The notes beneath the pieces are model-generated. The model was not told the origin of the DNA. It did no database searches and saw only the letters and a list, made by a program, of their open reading frames with translations. Made by a program: the position numbers and the translations under genes. Shown piece after piece: positions 8,601 to 17,773 of a DNA stretch of 32,324 nt; position 1 is the stretch's first letter, and every line of letters starts with the position of its first letter. Source of the stretch: Candidatus Taylorbacteria bacterium RIFCSPHIGHO2_02_FULL_46_13 (GTDB lineage: Bacteria; Patescibacteriota; Minisyncoccia; Phycocordibacterales; DSPV01); NCBI GenBank assembly GCA_001821015.1, contig MHRQ01000014.1, forward strand, positions 1-32,324, read 5' to 3'.

Positions 8601-8644
8601 TGGTTGTGGAAGAGTGGAAAGAGAAGCGCTCTAAAAGGGTATAA
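8600..8644 (+). pseudogene. Remnant of trmD 3' end (MVVEEWKEKRSKRV*)
   Basis: Similar to the TrmD tail KMEAWKQKRSRHGK* and to the 9744-9821 copy KMQEWKKRRSKHS*. Confidence 0.7.
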
Positions 8645-8723
8645 ACTCGACTAAATATTTTATTACGTTTAAGCTAAGGCTACTGACTGATAGGCAGATT
8701 TGCGCTATCATTGCTAATAAATA

Positions 8724-9053
8724 ATGGAAATTCCAAAACTCAAATCAGATAAATATCGCAACGTACGTGGAGGCTACTCGCGCTTCTTAGATATATATTG
8801 CGATCGTTGCGGACATAAAGTGTTGGTCTATCAAAAAGATGGACCGGGTGAGTTGAAGCGACGTTACCTTGACCGAATCTCTTTTCCGAAGAAATTCACT
8901 CAATTACAGGGCTTGTCGATAAAGAAAGTCCCTAATCTGGTCTGTCCTAACTGTCATTCTTTACTTGGGATTTCTTATATATACCCGAAAGAAAAACGCT
9001 CTGCATTTCGGCTCTTTGCTGGTGCCATTAAAAAGAAAATTACTAAAAGATAA
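8724..9053 (+). CDS. Hypothetical small zinc-ribbon-like protein
   Basis: Two CxxC pairs: CDRCGHK and CPNCHS; stop followed by a terminator hairpin. Confidence 0.65.
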   Translation: MEIPKLKSDKYRNVRGGYSRFLDIYCDRCGHKVLVYQKDGPGELKRRYLDRISFPKKFTQLQGLSIKKVPNLVCPNCHSLLGISYIYPKEKRSAFRLFAGAIKKKITKR

Positions 9054-9054
9054 A

Positions 9055-9081
9055 AAAAGCCCCGACGTGAATCGGGGCTTG
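9055..9081. terminator. Terminator hairpin between convergent genes
   Basis: AAGCCCCG-acgtgaat-CGGGGCTT with A-run on + side (T-run on -). Confidence 0.8.
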
Positions 9082-9085
9082 TGAG

Positions 9086-9691
9086 CTACTGGCGCTCGCC
9101 AATAACCGTAAGGTACATCTCGTAGATTTTCTCTGCGGTCTTTCTAACTTCAAACTCACTGTTAACGATACTCCAGTCAACTACATTGTCATAGCCGCCT
9201 TGATAATAAGCCTCAAGCTCATTTAGAGCCGCCGTATAGCGACTCCGGCCTGGATCACGCCCATCCTCAAGGTGTCGCTCTATCGCGACGACATCAGGTG
9301 GTTCAACGTAGACCTTGAAGGTCTTGCCGGGGAATGCCGTAAGCATGATTTGGACTTTCTGCACTGGCCAGTCGAGAAGTGGGAAGCAGTTTTCCACAAA
9401 CGCTTTCTCAATCGGCTCTCGCGGTGTCGCGTATCGAACACCATAGAGCTCGTTTATTGCAAGAATCTTTTCTTGATTGTTCAACTCGTCGAGCACTGTA
9501 TTGCTAACAGAAACCTTATCAGTTTCTCCCGAACGTAACGCGCGGGTCATGAACGGCGAGATGTAAGCAAAGCGAGAATCAAGTTGTCTTAATTCCCGTA
9601 TGATTGCCGACTTGCCAACTCCCGAAGGACCGAACAACAAGAGGAATTTCTGGTTGGAAACTCCACGCGCAGCATTGAGCGTTGCTTTCAT
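9086..9691 (-). CDS. Guanylate kinase-like P-loop protein
   Basis: LLLFGPSGVGKSAIIREL, FMTRALRSGETDKVSVS, FKVYVEPPDVVAIERHL; start taken at internal ATG 9691. Confidence 0.75.
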   Translation of the reverse strand: MKATLNAARGVSNQKFLLLFGPSGVGKSAIIRELRQLDSRFAYISPFMTRALRSGETDKVSVSNTVLDELNNQEKILAINELYGVRYATPREPIEKAFVENCFPLLDWPVQKVQIMLTAFPGKTFKVYVEPPDVVAIERHLEDGRDPGRSRYTAALNELEAYYQGGYDNVVDWSIVNSEFEVRKTAEKIYEMYLTVIGERQ

Positions 9692-9743
9692 CGAAACGAC
9701 TGAACGCACAAACTACAATATGATTAGAGATAAGTCAATCTCT

Positions 9744-9821
9744 CGTGTACCAAAAATCCTGCTCTCCGGCCACCACCAGAAAATGCAGGAGTGGAAAAAG
9801 AGGCGTTCTAAGCACAGTTAG
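9744..9821 (+). pseudogene. Detached trmD 3' end copy (RVPKILLSGHHQKMQEWKKRRSKHS*)
   Basis: Co-linear with trmD 6776-6853 over 78 nt, roughly three quarters identical by eye, including identical CTCTCCGGCCACCACCA. Confidence 0.9.
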
Positions 9822-9877
9822 TCTTTACTTGCTGGCATTTCGCCTCCGTGATAGGGTAGCACGAGAAAGGAGGGCTT

Positions 9878-10405
9878 ATGAAAGCTCCACAAATATTGAT
9901 CATTGAACTTAGGTCACAATACACATGGCTCATTGAAAGAAGTCTGCGCGAACTGGGTGTTCGCAGCGCGATTCTATCACCTGCAAAAGCTAAGGATTGG
10001 CTCACGGCTAATCGCCCCAAGGGAATAATCCTCTCTGGTGGAGAAGCAAGTGTCAACGATATTGACCCGCCGATTCCTCCCGAGGAGCGTCTCTCCATTG
10101 TACGCTGGGCCGATATACAAGTGTCGCGCATTCTTAAGGAAAACGGCGATTACGAACGTATGTCGCAACTTGTTGTGGTGCTTCTGTGTGTTAACACGGT
10201 CGGTGTGAAAGGGGATGCGCGAGTGTATGGACCTACGGTTGGCGTGCGAGGAATAATCACCTCGGACTTCATGACCGGACGCGGGTATCAGATTCCGAAG
10301 GAAGTGAGGCGCAGGATCACTTCAACCCTTACCAAACACTCTGGTATTGTGCATGTCGGTTTTTTTGAAGAGGATAAACCTCCAGGAACGACTGAGTTTG
10401 AGTAA
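9878..10405 (+). CDS. Internally deleted GMP synthase-like protein (mini-GuaA): N-terminal part of GATase domain fused to C-terminal dimerisation domain
   Basis: QILIIELRSQYTWLIERSLRELGV...KGIILSGGEASVND matches the GuaA N-terminus; EERLSIVRWADIQVSRILKENGDYERMSQ...VGVKGDARVYGP...DFMTG...KPPGTTEFE matches the GuaA C-terminus; SD GAAAGGAGGGCTT-ATG. Confidence 0.85.
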   Translation: MKAPQILIIELRSQYTWLIERSLRELGVRSAILSPAKAKDWLTANRPKGIILSGGEASVNDIDPPIPPEERLSIVRWADIQVSRILKENGDYERMSQLVVVLLCVNTVGVKGDARVYGPTVGVRGIITSDFMTGRGYQIPKEVRRRITSTLTKHSGIVHVGFFEEDKPPGTTEFE

Positions 10406-10423
10406 GGTGTTCTTTTCAGCGCA

Positions 10424-10457
10424 AACCGCCCGAACTCTTGCTATGGGCGGTTTTTTG
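10424..10457 (+). terminator. Rho-independent terminator
   Basis: AACCGCCC-N13-GGGCGGTTTTTTG. Confidence 0.85.
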
Positions 10458-10487
10458 TTGTCTGGTGTTGTTCGCCGTGTAATCTTG

Positions 10488-10516
10488 TTGACAGCTAGAA
10501 TACGTTGGTATACAAT
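10488..10516 (+). promoter_or_regulatory. Sigma70-type promoter upstream of rpoB
   Basis: TTGACA-N17-TACAAT. Confidence 0.75.
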
Positions 10517-10522
10517 GCTTTG

Positions 10523-10783
10523 GCTAGTAGATTGAGTTACGGATGCAGTTCTAGCCATTGTTAGGCCACACCTTGCTGACCAACGTAAGCTAAAACACAA
10601 AAACAAAAAAAGAGACCCGGAAATTGTGGTCGCTTTTTCTTTTTTGTGTCTTAGCACAAGAGTGTTTTGTGGAGGCTTCGTTTATTCGCTAGCGAGTGAG
10701 GGGAGATAAAAAGTTTCTTCCTTATTCTTTCCCGAGCGACGGCAACAAAGGGTTTAATAACCTTTAATAATATACGCGTTTTT
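10523..10783 (+). promoter_or_regulatory. Long structured rpoBC leader
   Basis: ~260 nt between promoter and rpoB ATG; contains GGCTAG...CTAGCC, a terminator-like hairpin (about 10590-10656) and the motif at 10681-10766 repeated near 32 kb. Confidence 0.6.
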
Positions 10784-13700
10784 ATGACAACGAGTACCAA
10801 AACACACCAAACGGTAAGCTGGCCGAAAAAATATTTTAGCCGTTTCAAAGATGCGCTCGCGCCGTTGCCTAATTTGGTAGAGGCTCAGACAGATTCTTTC
10901 ACGTGGTTGCTTGAGAAAGGACTGAAAGAAGTTTTTAAAGAGTTTTCTCCCATCAAAGATTATTCGGATAAAAAATTTGAGCTAGAGATAACCGGTTTTA
11001 CCGTAGGGGAACCAAAGTACGACGAATATCACGCGAAGGACAATAAACTTGCCTATGAGGCACCGCTTAAGATGACGGTGCGTCTTAAAAACAAAATACA
11101 AGGAACAACCAAGGAACAAGAAATTTTCATGGCTGATTTCCCTTTGATGACGTCGCACGGTACGTTTATTATTTCAGGTGTTGAGCGGGTCATTGTGCCG
11201 CAGCTCGCGCGTTCTTTCGGTGTCTTTTTCACCAGCGAAGAAATCAAGGATAAGCGCTATTTTGGCGCGAAAATCATTCCGTCACGAGGCGTCTGGATTG
11301 AAATTGAGACGGAAGCTGACGGAGCGATTTACGTGCGCATTGACCGCAAACGCAAATTTCCGATATCTTCTCTCCTACGCGTTATTTCCAAAAAGTCTGA
11401 CAAAGATATTATCAATGCGTTTTCTAAGCACCCCTCGGCTAAAGCCTTTCTTGAGGCCTCATTTGCCAAAGATCACGCAAAAACCATTGATGAATCCTAT
11501 ATAGAAATTCACAAGCGTTTGCGTGATGGTGAGATTGGTTCGGTTGACCACGCAAAGGAGTTCATTAATGGAATCTTTAATCATGCCCGCTATGACCTTT
11601 CAAAGGTTGGCCGTTTTAAACTGAATAAACGCTTCGGTCTCCCCTTTGAAGAAAAAGATCTGGAGGAGCGCATTGTTTCATTTGATGACCTTGTGCGAAT
11701 CACGACGCATGTCGCCGAACTTAATACAACGCCGGGTGCAATAGAAGACGATATAGACCATTTAGGGTCACGTCGTGTGCGTTTTGTCGGAGAGCTTTTG
11801 CAACAGAAGATTCGCATTGGTATGTCGCAAATCAAGCGCAACATTCAGGACAGAATGTCTACGATTGATTCGGACGTAACGATGCCCGTGCAATTTATTT
11901 CCCCAAAACCGCTGCAGGCTCGCATCAAGGAATTTTTCACCACGAACCAACTTTCACAGTTTATGGCTCAAGAAAATATTCTTGCAGAGCTTGAGCATTT
12001 ACGAACCCTATCGGCGCTTGGCCCCGGAGGACTCACGCGTGAGCGTGCGGGGTTTGAAGTTCGCGACGTACATCCATCTCACTATGGCCGTTTGTGTCCT
12101 ATACACACACCTGAAGGTCCGAACATCGGGCTTATCCTTCGTCTTTCCACCTACGCACGAATCAACGAATTCGGTATGATTGAAACGCCCTATGCGAAAG
12201 TGAAGAATGGAAAAGTCACGGGTGAGATTCAGTATCTTAACGCCCTGGAAGAGGAAAATTATGATATCGCTCACGCGGCTACGGCTGTTGGTCCTGATGG
12301 AAGCATTTTGGAAAATGAAATTGAGGTGCGAACCAACGGGGAGCCCGGCCTTATTCACAAGGAAGATGTTGAATATATAGACGTTGCAACGAACCAGGCA
12401 TTTTCCATCGCAACCTCCATGATCCCATTTTTAAATCACAACGACGCCAACCGCGCGCTGATGGGCTCAAACATGCAAAAACAGGCCACCCCATGCCTTA
12501 TTCCCGAAGCCCCGCTTGTCGCTACGGGGATAGAGAGAAAGGCAGCGGCCGATACTGGGCGCGTGGTTATTTCCCAGGAAGATGGTACCGTAACGAAGGT
12601 AGATGCTCGTTTCATCGCGGTGAAAGGGCGCAGTAAAGAACGAACGTATCCTCTGGTCAATTTTTCACGGACCAATGGGTTTACCATGTTCCATCAGCGT
12701 CCGTCGGTGAATGTCGGTGATAAGGTCAAAAAGGGTGATGTGTTGGCTGATACCTCATCAAGCGACCGTGGAGAAATGGCGCTTGGTCAGAACGTTTTGA
12801 TTGCCTTCATGTCTTGGTCTGGAGCGAATTACGAGGATGCCATCATTTTGTCAGAATCGCTTGTACGCGAGAGCCGATTTGCCTCTATTCATATTGAAGA
12901 GTTTGTAGTCAATGTTCGTGACACAAAACTTGGACCTGAAATCACCACGCATGATATCCCTAATGTCGGCGAAGCAAAGCTCAAGAATCTTGACGAAGAT
13001 GGCATGATACGCATTGGCGCAGAAGTGCGCCCCGGAGACATCTTGGTTGGTAAAATTACCCCCAAAGGGGAGACGCAGCTTACGCCTGAAGAGCGTTTGC
13101 TCCGGAGTCTCTTTGGCGAAAAAGCTCGTGATGTAAAAGATACTTCCAAGCGTACCGAGAACGGAAAGCGGGGTCGTATTATCGGAGTCAAAGTGTTCTC
13201 GCGCGAAAAAGGAGACAAACTTGATTCAGGTATTATCAAGCGAATTCATATTGAAGTCGCAGAAATAAGAAATGTTTCGGTAGGAGATAAGCTCGCAGGC
13301 CGTCACGGCAACAAGGGAGTCATCTCAAAGATTTTACCGGAAGCAGACATGCCGTTTATGCCTGATGGAAGGCCGATTGATATGATTTTGACACCGCTCG
13401 GCGTGCCGTCTCGTATGAATCTCGGTCAAATTCTTGAACTACACCTCGGTCTTGCCGCGAAGACACTTGGGTATCAGGCGGTTGTGCCACCGTTCGCTGG
13501 TGCGACAGATGCCGAGATAAAAGCAGAATTAAAAGCGGCAGGCTACAGCGAGAATGGCAAGATGCGTCTGAAGGATGGGCGCACCGGAGAGGAGTTTGAA
13601 CAAGACATCGCGGTTGGATATATGTACATTATGAAGTTGCATCACATGGTTGAAGACAAGATTCATATGCGCTCTATCGGACCCTACTCTCTTATCACAC

Positions 13701-14011
13701 AGCAGCCTCTCGGGGGGAAGGCACAGGGGGGAGGCCAGCGTTTCGGAGAAATGGAAGTCTGGGCGCTTCTGGGGCACGGGGTGGCATACACTCTCCGTGA
13801 AATGCTTACGGTGAAATCGGACGACATTGTCGGTCGCGCGGCGGCGTTTGACTCCATTGTTCGGGGTGCTGATATCAGTCAGTCCAACGTCCCCGCGTCC
13901 TTTAACGTGTTGTTGAACAATTTGCGTGGGTTATCCCTTGATATCAAATTGGAGAAATCAAGCGGCGAGGTGGAAGCGTCGAAACCAAAACGTCGTAGCA
14001 CTCGGGAATAA
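10784..14011 (+). CDS. rpoB: DNA-directed RNA polymerase beta subunit
   Basis: Full-length homology pattern, e.g. HYGRLCPIHTPEGPNIGLI, GDKLAGRHGNKGVISKILP, GGQRFGEMEVWALLGHG. Confidence 0.99.
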   Translation: MTTSTKTHQTVSWPKKYFSRFKDALAPLPNLVEAQTDSFTWLLEKGLKEVFKEFSPIKDYSDKKFELEITGFTVGEPKYDEYHAKDNKLAYEAPLKMTVRLKNKIQGTTKEQEIFMADFPLMTSHGTFIISGVERVIVPQLARSFGVFFTSEEIKDKRYFGAKIIPSRGVWIEIETEADGAIYVRIDRKRKFPISSLLRVISKKSDKDIINAFSKHPSAKAFLEASFAKDHAKTIDESYIEIHKRLRDGEIGSVDHAKEFINGIFNHARYDLSKVGRFKLNKRFGLPFEEKDLEERIVSFDDLVRITTHVAELNTTPGAIEDDIDHLGSRRVRFVGELLQQKIRIGMSQIKRNIQDRMSTIDSDVTMPVQFISPKPLQARIKEFFTTNQLSQFMAQENILAELEHLRTLSALGPGGLTRERAGFEVRDVHPSHYGRLCPIHTPEGPNIGLILRLSTYARINEFGMIETPYAKVKNGKVTGEIQYLNALEEENYDIAHAATAVGPDGSILENEIEVRTNGEPGLIHKEDVEYIDVATNQAFSIATSMIPFLNHNDANRALMGSNMQKQATPCLIPEAPLVATGIERKAAADTGRVVISQEDGTVTKVDARFIAVKGRSKERTYPLVNFSRTNGFTMFHQRPSVNVGDKVKKGDVLADTSSSDRGEMALGQNVLIAFMSWSGANYEDAIILSESLVRESRFASIHIEEFVVNVRDTKLGPEITTHDIPNVGEAKLKNLDEDGMIRIGAEVRPGDILVGKITPKGETQLTPEERLLRSLFGEKARDVKDTSKRTENGKRGRIIGVKVFSREKGDKLDSGIIKRIHIEVAEIRNVSVGDKLAGRHGNKGVISKILPEADMPFMPDGRPIDMILTPLGVPSRMNLGQILELHLGLAAKTLGYQAVVPPFAGATDAEIKAELKAAGYSENGKMRLKDGRTGEEFEQDIAVGYMYIMKLHHMVEDKIHMRSIGPYSLITQQPLGGKAQGGGQRFGEMEVWALLGHGVAYTLREMLTVKSDDIVGRAAAFDSIVRGADISQSNVPASFNVLLNNLRGLSLDIKLEKSSGEVEASKPKRRSTRE

Positions 14012-14032
14012 TTCTTAACGATTTACATTCAT

Positions 14033-17000
14033 ATGATAAAAAATTATAGACTGAATACAGCTTCCGATTTTGACCGAATCAGCTTGCGTGTTGCCTCGCC
14101 GGAGCGCATTAAAGAGTGGTCATATGGGGAAGTGACCAAGCCAGAGACCATCAACTATCGCACCCAGCGCTCTGAAAAAAGCGGTCTTTTTGATGAGAAG
14201 ATTTTCGGTCCTGACAAGGATTACGAATGTTATTGCGGAAAATATAGAGGGATACGCTACAAGGGGATTGTCTGCGAGAAATGTGGTGTAGAGATAACCC
14301 GATCTATTGTCCGACGCGAACGGATGGGGCACATTGAACTTGCAAGCCCCGTTTCTCACATTTGGTTTTTACGTAGCACCCCATCACGCATCGGTCTTAT
14401 TCTTGGCATGCCGGTTGATGACCTTGAGAAGGTGATATATTTCGCCGGTTATATTGTGACGAAGGTATTTGAGGATGCGCGCGCAGAAATCTTGCGCGAC
14501 CTTGATTCGGAATTCAAGTCTAAAGTCAAGGCGGTTCATGATGACAAAACGAAAGAAGCTCTTAAAGAAATGTTTACCAATACGAAACATGAGATTGAGG
14601 GTATCAAGGCGGGTGTCGTGCTTGATGAGATTGCGTATCATAATTTTTCTGTGAAATACAGTACGCTGTTTGAGGCTGGTATTGGGGCTGAAGCGATTTA
14701 CTCGCTGTGTGAGAATTTAGATCTCTATGAACTCGTGAAGAAATTAGAAGCAAGTTATGAAAAAGTAGCGAGCATTGAACGTGAACGTATTAACAAGCGT
14801 TTGAGTATCCTTCGGGCAATGATTACTGCAGGCACTCGACCGGAGTGGATGTTTTTGACGAGAATTCCCGTCATCCCGCCTGCGCTTCGTCCGATGGTCC
14901 CGCTTGACGGCGGCCGGTTTGCCACCTCTGATGTTAACGACCTCTATCGTCGTGTCATCAATCGAAATAACCGTTTACGGAAACTCAAGGAGATCAATGC
15001 TCCTGAAGTCATTTTGAGAAACGAGAAGCGAATCTTGCAGGAGGCGGTAGACGCACTCATTGACAATTCCCTTCGTCACGGCTCTAGCATCATGTCTACC
15101 TTAAGTCAGGCGCATCGCCGACCTTTGAAATCCTTAGCGGATAATTTGAAGGGGAAGCGGGGACTCTTCCGTCAAAATCTTTTGGGTAAGCGTGTTGATT
15201 ATTCCGGGCGGTCGGTTATTGTGGTTGGTCCGGAATTGAAGATTCATCAGTGCGGTCTGCCAAAACAAATGGTACTTGAACTATTCCGTCCGTTCGTCAT
15301 TGCGAAGATCCTTGAACGAGAATTTGCGTACAATATCCGCGGAGCAAACCGTCTGATTGATGATGATGTTCCGGAAGTGTGGGCAATTTTGGAAGAGGTA
15401 ATCGCAGACAAATATGTTCTGTTAAATCGCGCTCCGACGCTCCACCGTCTCGGTATTCAAGCATTTAAACCCCTCCTGATTGAAGGAAGTGCGATTCAGG
15501 TTCACCCCTTAGTATGTAGGGCGTTTAACGCCGACTTTGATGGAGACCAAATGGCGGTTCATTTACCTCTCTCGCAAGAAGCACAGGCGGAAGCAGTCAC
15601 GATTATGGCCGCCGACAAAAATATTTTGAAGCCGGGAAGCGGAGACCCGACGATGAGTGCGAAGATGCTTGATATCGTACTCGGTTTGTTCTGGATGACA
15701 AAGGTAGTCGCACGTGAGGGGAGCGAAGCCGTTCGATATTTTGATTCTCCGGGAAGTGCGGTGGTTGCGTACAACTATAATGCGATAGGTTTCCGAGAAC
15801 TGGTGAAGATATTGGTTCCCCATGAACCACGATACGCCGAATATAAAGGTATGCTTTTGGAGACGACTGTTGGGCGTATTATTTTCAACGAAGTACTCCC
15901 AGCCGACTATGGATTCCTCAACAAAGAAATAGACCAAAAAGATATGACCAAGATGGTGGAAAATATCATAGATCGGTACGGCATTGAGAATGTTCCTCCG
16001 ATTCTTGACCACATTAAACAGCTTGGATTTTATTACGCGACACGTTCTGGCGTAACGTGGGGGATTGATGACATAAAAATTCCCGAAGGCAAAGGTGTTG
16101 TCATACAGAAGGCAAAAGTAAAGGCTGAAGAGGTCTTTGGTCAGTACCAAGCGGGCCTGCTTTCCGCCGAAGAGCGTATTCGGAAGAATGTTGAGATATG
16201 GCACGGAGCCAAAAATGAAGTAGAGCGTTTGATCCCGGAATCTATGGATAAAAATGGTTCGGTCTACGACATGTGGAAGTCTGGTGCCCGAGGCTCGCTG
16301 TCACAGGTAACGCAAATGGCCGGTATGAAAGGTCTGATTCAGAATACTGCTGGTGAAACCATTGAATTTCCGATACTCTCCTGTAGTAAAGAAGGGCTGA
16401 CCCCTATTGAGTATTTCATCACTACGCACGGTTCTCGCAAAGGACTCACCGATACAGCGCTCAATACCGCGAAGGCGGGGTATCTGACCCGGAAGCTTTT
16501 CGTGGTCGCGCAGGATGTGGTGGTGACTGAAGAGGATTGCGGTACCAAAGATTCAATCACGATAAGCACGGTGGGTAGCACCGCGGGTGTACAGATTTCC
16601 ATTGCTAAACATACGCGTGGAAGAGTTCTTGCCGAGGATCTAGAAAAAGATGGCAAAGGTATCTTCAAACGTGGGATACTTATCAGTAAAGAGATGGCAC
16701 GTAAGATTGAAGAACTCGGGTTTACCTCAGTTGCTGTTCGGTCACCGTTGGTCTGCCGTGCCTTAAAGGGTGTGTGCGTGATGTGCTATGGTCTGGACCT
16801 CGGCAAGAACAAACTTGTTGATCTTGGTGAATCCGCAGGTACGGTGGCGGCACAGGCTATTGGAGAGCCGGGCACACAGCTTACGATGCGCACCTTCCAT
16901 GCCGGTGGTACCGCTTCGGTTGGCGGTGACATTACCCAAGGTTTGCCGCGCGTTGAAGAAATCTTTGAGAAACGTTCTCCAAAAAATCCTGCAGTTGTTT

Positions 17001-17764
17001 CTGAGGTTGACGGTGTCGTGTCTGAAATAAAAGATCTTGGCAAGGAGAAGGTCATTGTGGTGATTCCGAGTCTGGAGCATCGTCCCAAGAAGAAATCCGC
17101 TGTTTCGGCGATTGAGTATTCGGTAAATTACAAACGCATGCCGTTAGTTAAAACATCTGATGCGATCAAACGCGGGGACATACTGACCGACGGTTCTGTG
17201 GATATAGACGAACTGTTCGAGAACGCCGGTCTTGAGAAAACTCAGAATTACATCATTGCTGAAGTTACTAAACCGTACGAGTTACAAGGGGAGACGGTCT
17301 CGCGCAAGCATATTGAAGTTATTGTCCGACAGATGTTCTCCCGAAAACGAATTAAAGAGATTGGCGGCACCACCTTTTCCATAGGAGAAATGGTCACGAA
17401 CGCTGAGTTGCATGTAGAGAATACAAACGCTAAAGCGCAAGGAGGCGAAGAAGCCAAAGCGTTTCAAGTGGTCATGGGGATTACCGAATCTTCGCTTACT
17501 CGACGCAGTTTCCTTTCAGCCGCGTCATTCCAACATACCGCTCGCGTGCTTATTTCAAGCGCGGTCCGAGGTGCCGTGGATCATCTACAAGGATTGATGG
17601 AAAATGTCATTATCGGGCGGCTTATTCCAGCGGGCAGCGGATTTGCAGGTAGCCCCAAACATGCGATGATTGAAAAGATTAAGGCCCAGAAAGAGGTAAT
17701 AGAACAAGAGATGCTTGCGGCCCAAACCCAGAGAGAGATGGTGCGCTCCGAGTCTTTGTCGTAG
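14033..17764 (+). CDS. rpoC: DNA-directed RNA polymerase beta' subunit
   Basis: CYCGKYRG...CEKCGVE zinc motif, NADFDGDQMAVHLPLS active site, AVAAQSIGEPGTQLTMRTFH-like motif. Confidence 0.99.
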   Translation: MIKNYRLNTASDFDRISLRVASPERIKEWSYGEVTKPETINYRTQRSEKSGLFDEKIFGPDKDYECYCGKYRGIRYKGIVCEKCGVEITRSIVRRERMGHIELASPVSHIWFLRSTPSRIGLILGMPVDDLEKVIYFAGYIVTKVFEDARAEILRDLDSEFKSKVKAVHDDKTKEALKEMFTNTKHEIEGIKAGVVLDEIAYHNFSVKYSTLFEAGIGAEAIYSLCENLDLYELVKKLEASYEKVASIERERINKRLSILRAMITAGTRPEWMFLTRIPVIPPALRPMVPLDGGRFATSDVNDLYRRVINRNNRLRKLKEINAPEVILRNEKRILQEAVDALIDNSLRHGSSIMSTLSQAHRRPLKSLADNLKGKRGLFRQNLLGKRVDYSGRSVIVVGPELKIHQCGLPKQMVLELFRPFVIAKILEREFAYNIRGANRLIDDDVPEVWAILEEVIADKYVLLNRAPTLHRLGIQAFKPLLIEGSAIQVHPLVCRAFNADFDGDQMAVHLPLSQEAQAEAVTIMAADKNILKPGSGDPTMSAKMLDIVLGLFWMTKVVAREGSEAVRYFDSPGSAVVAYNYNAIGFRELVKILVPHEPRYAEYKGMLLETTVGRIIFNEVLPADYGFLNKEIDQKDMTKMVENIIDRYGIENVPPILDHIKQLGFYYATRSGVTWGIDDIKIPEGKGVVIQKAKVKAEEVFGQYQAGLLSAEERIRKNVEIWHGAKNEVERLIPESMDKNGSVYDMWKSGARGSLSQVTQMAGMKGLIQNTAGETIEFPILSCSKEGLTPIEYFITTHGSRKGLTDTALNTAKAGYLTRKLFVVAQDVVVTEEDCGTKDSITISTVGSTAGVQISIAKHTRGRVLAEDLEKDGKGIFKRGILISKEMARKIEELGFTSVAVRSPLVCRALKGVCVMCYGLDLGKNKLVDLGESAGTVAAQAIGEPGTQLTMRTFHAGGTASVGGDITQGLPRVEEIFEKRSPKNPAVVSEVDGVVSEIKDLGKEKVIVVIPSLEHRPKKKSAVSAIEYSVNYKRMPLVKTSDAIKRGDILTDGSVDIDELFENAGLEKTQNYIIAEVTKPYELQGETVSRKHIEVIVRQMFSRKRIKEIGGTTFSIGEMVTNAELHVENTNAKAQGGEEAKAFQVVMGITESSLTRRSFLSAASFQHTARVLISSAVRGAVDHLQGLMENVIIGRLIPAGSGFAGSPKHAMIEKIKAQKEVIEQEMLAAQTQREMVRSESLS

Positions 17765-17773
17765 GTTTATCAT

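Noticed and set aside
10651-10848. Minus-strand ORF resembling ORF 31836-32090 (IKPFVA...KKLF.S.HSL.NK)
   Set aside because: Protein-level similarity is a by-product of the nucleotide motif on the + strand; indels of 1 and 4 nt and no start signals argue against coding.
15563-16204. 213-aa minus-strand ORF inside rpoC
   Set aside because: Antisense to a clearly conserved gene, no family resemblance; typical shadow ORF. Same reasoning for the other antisense/out-of-frame ORFs in rpoB, dnaG, smc, helicase and hisS.
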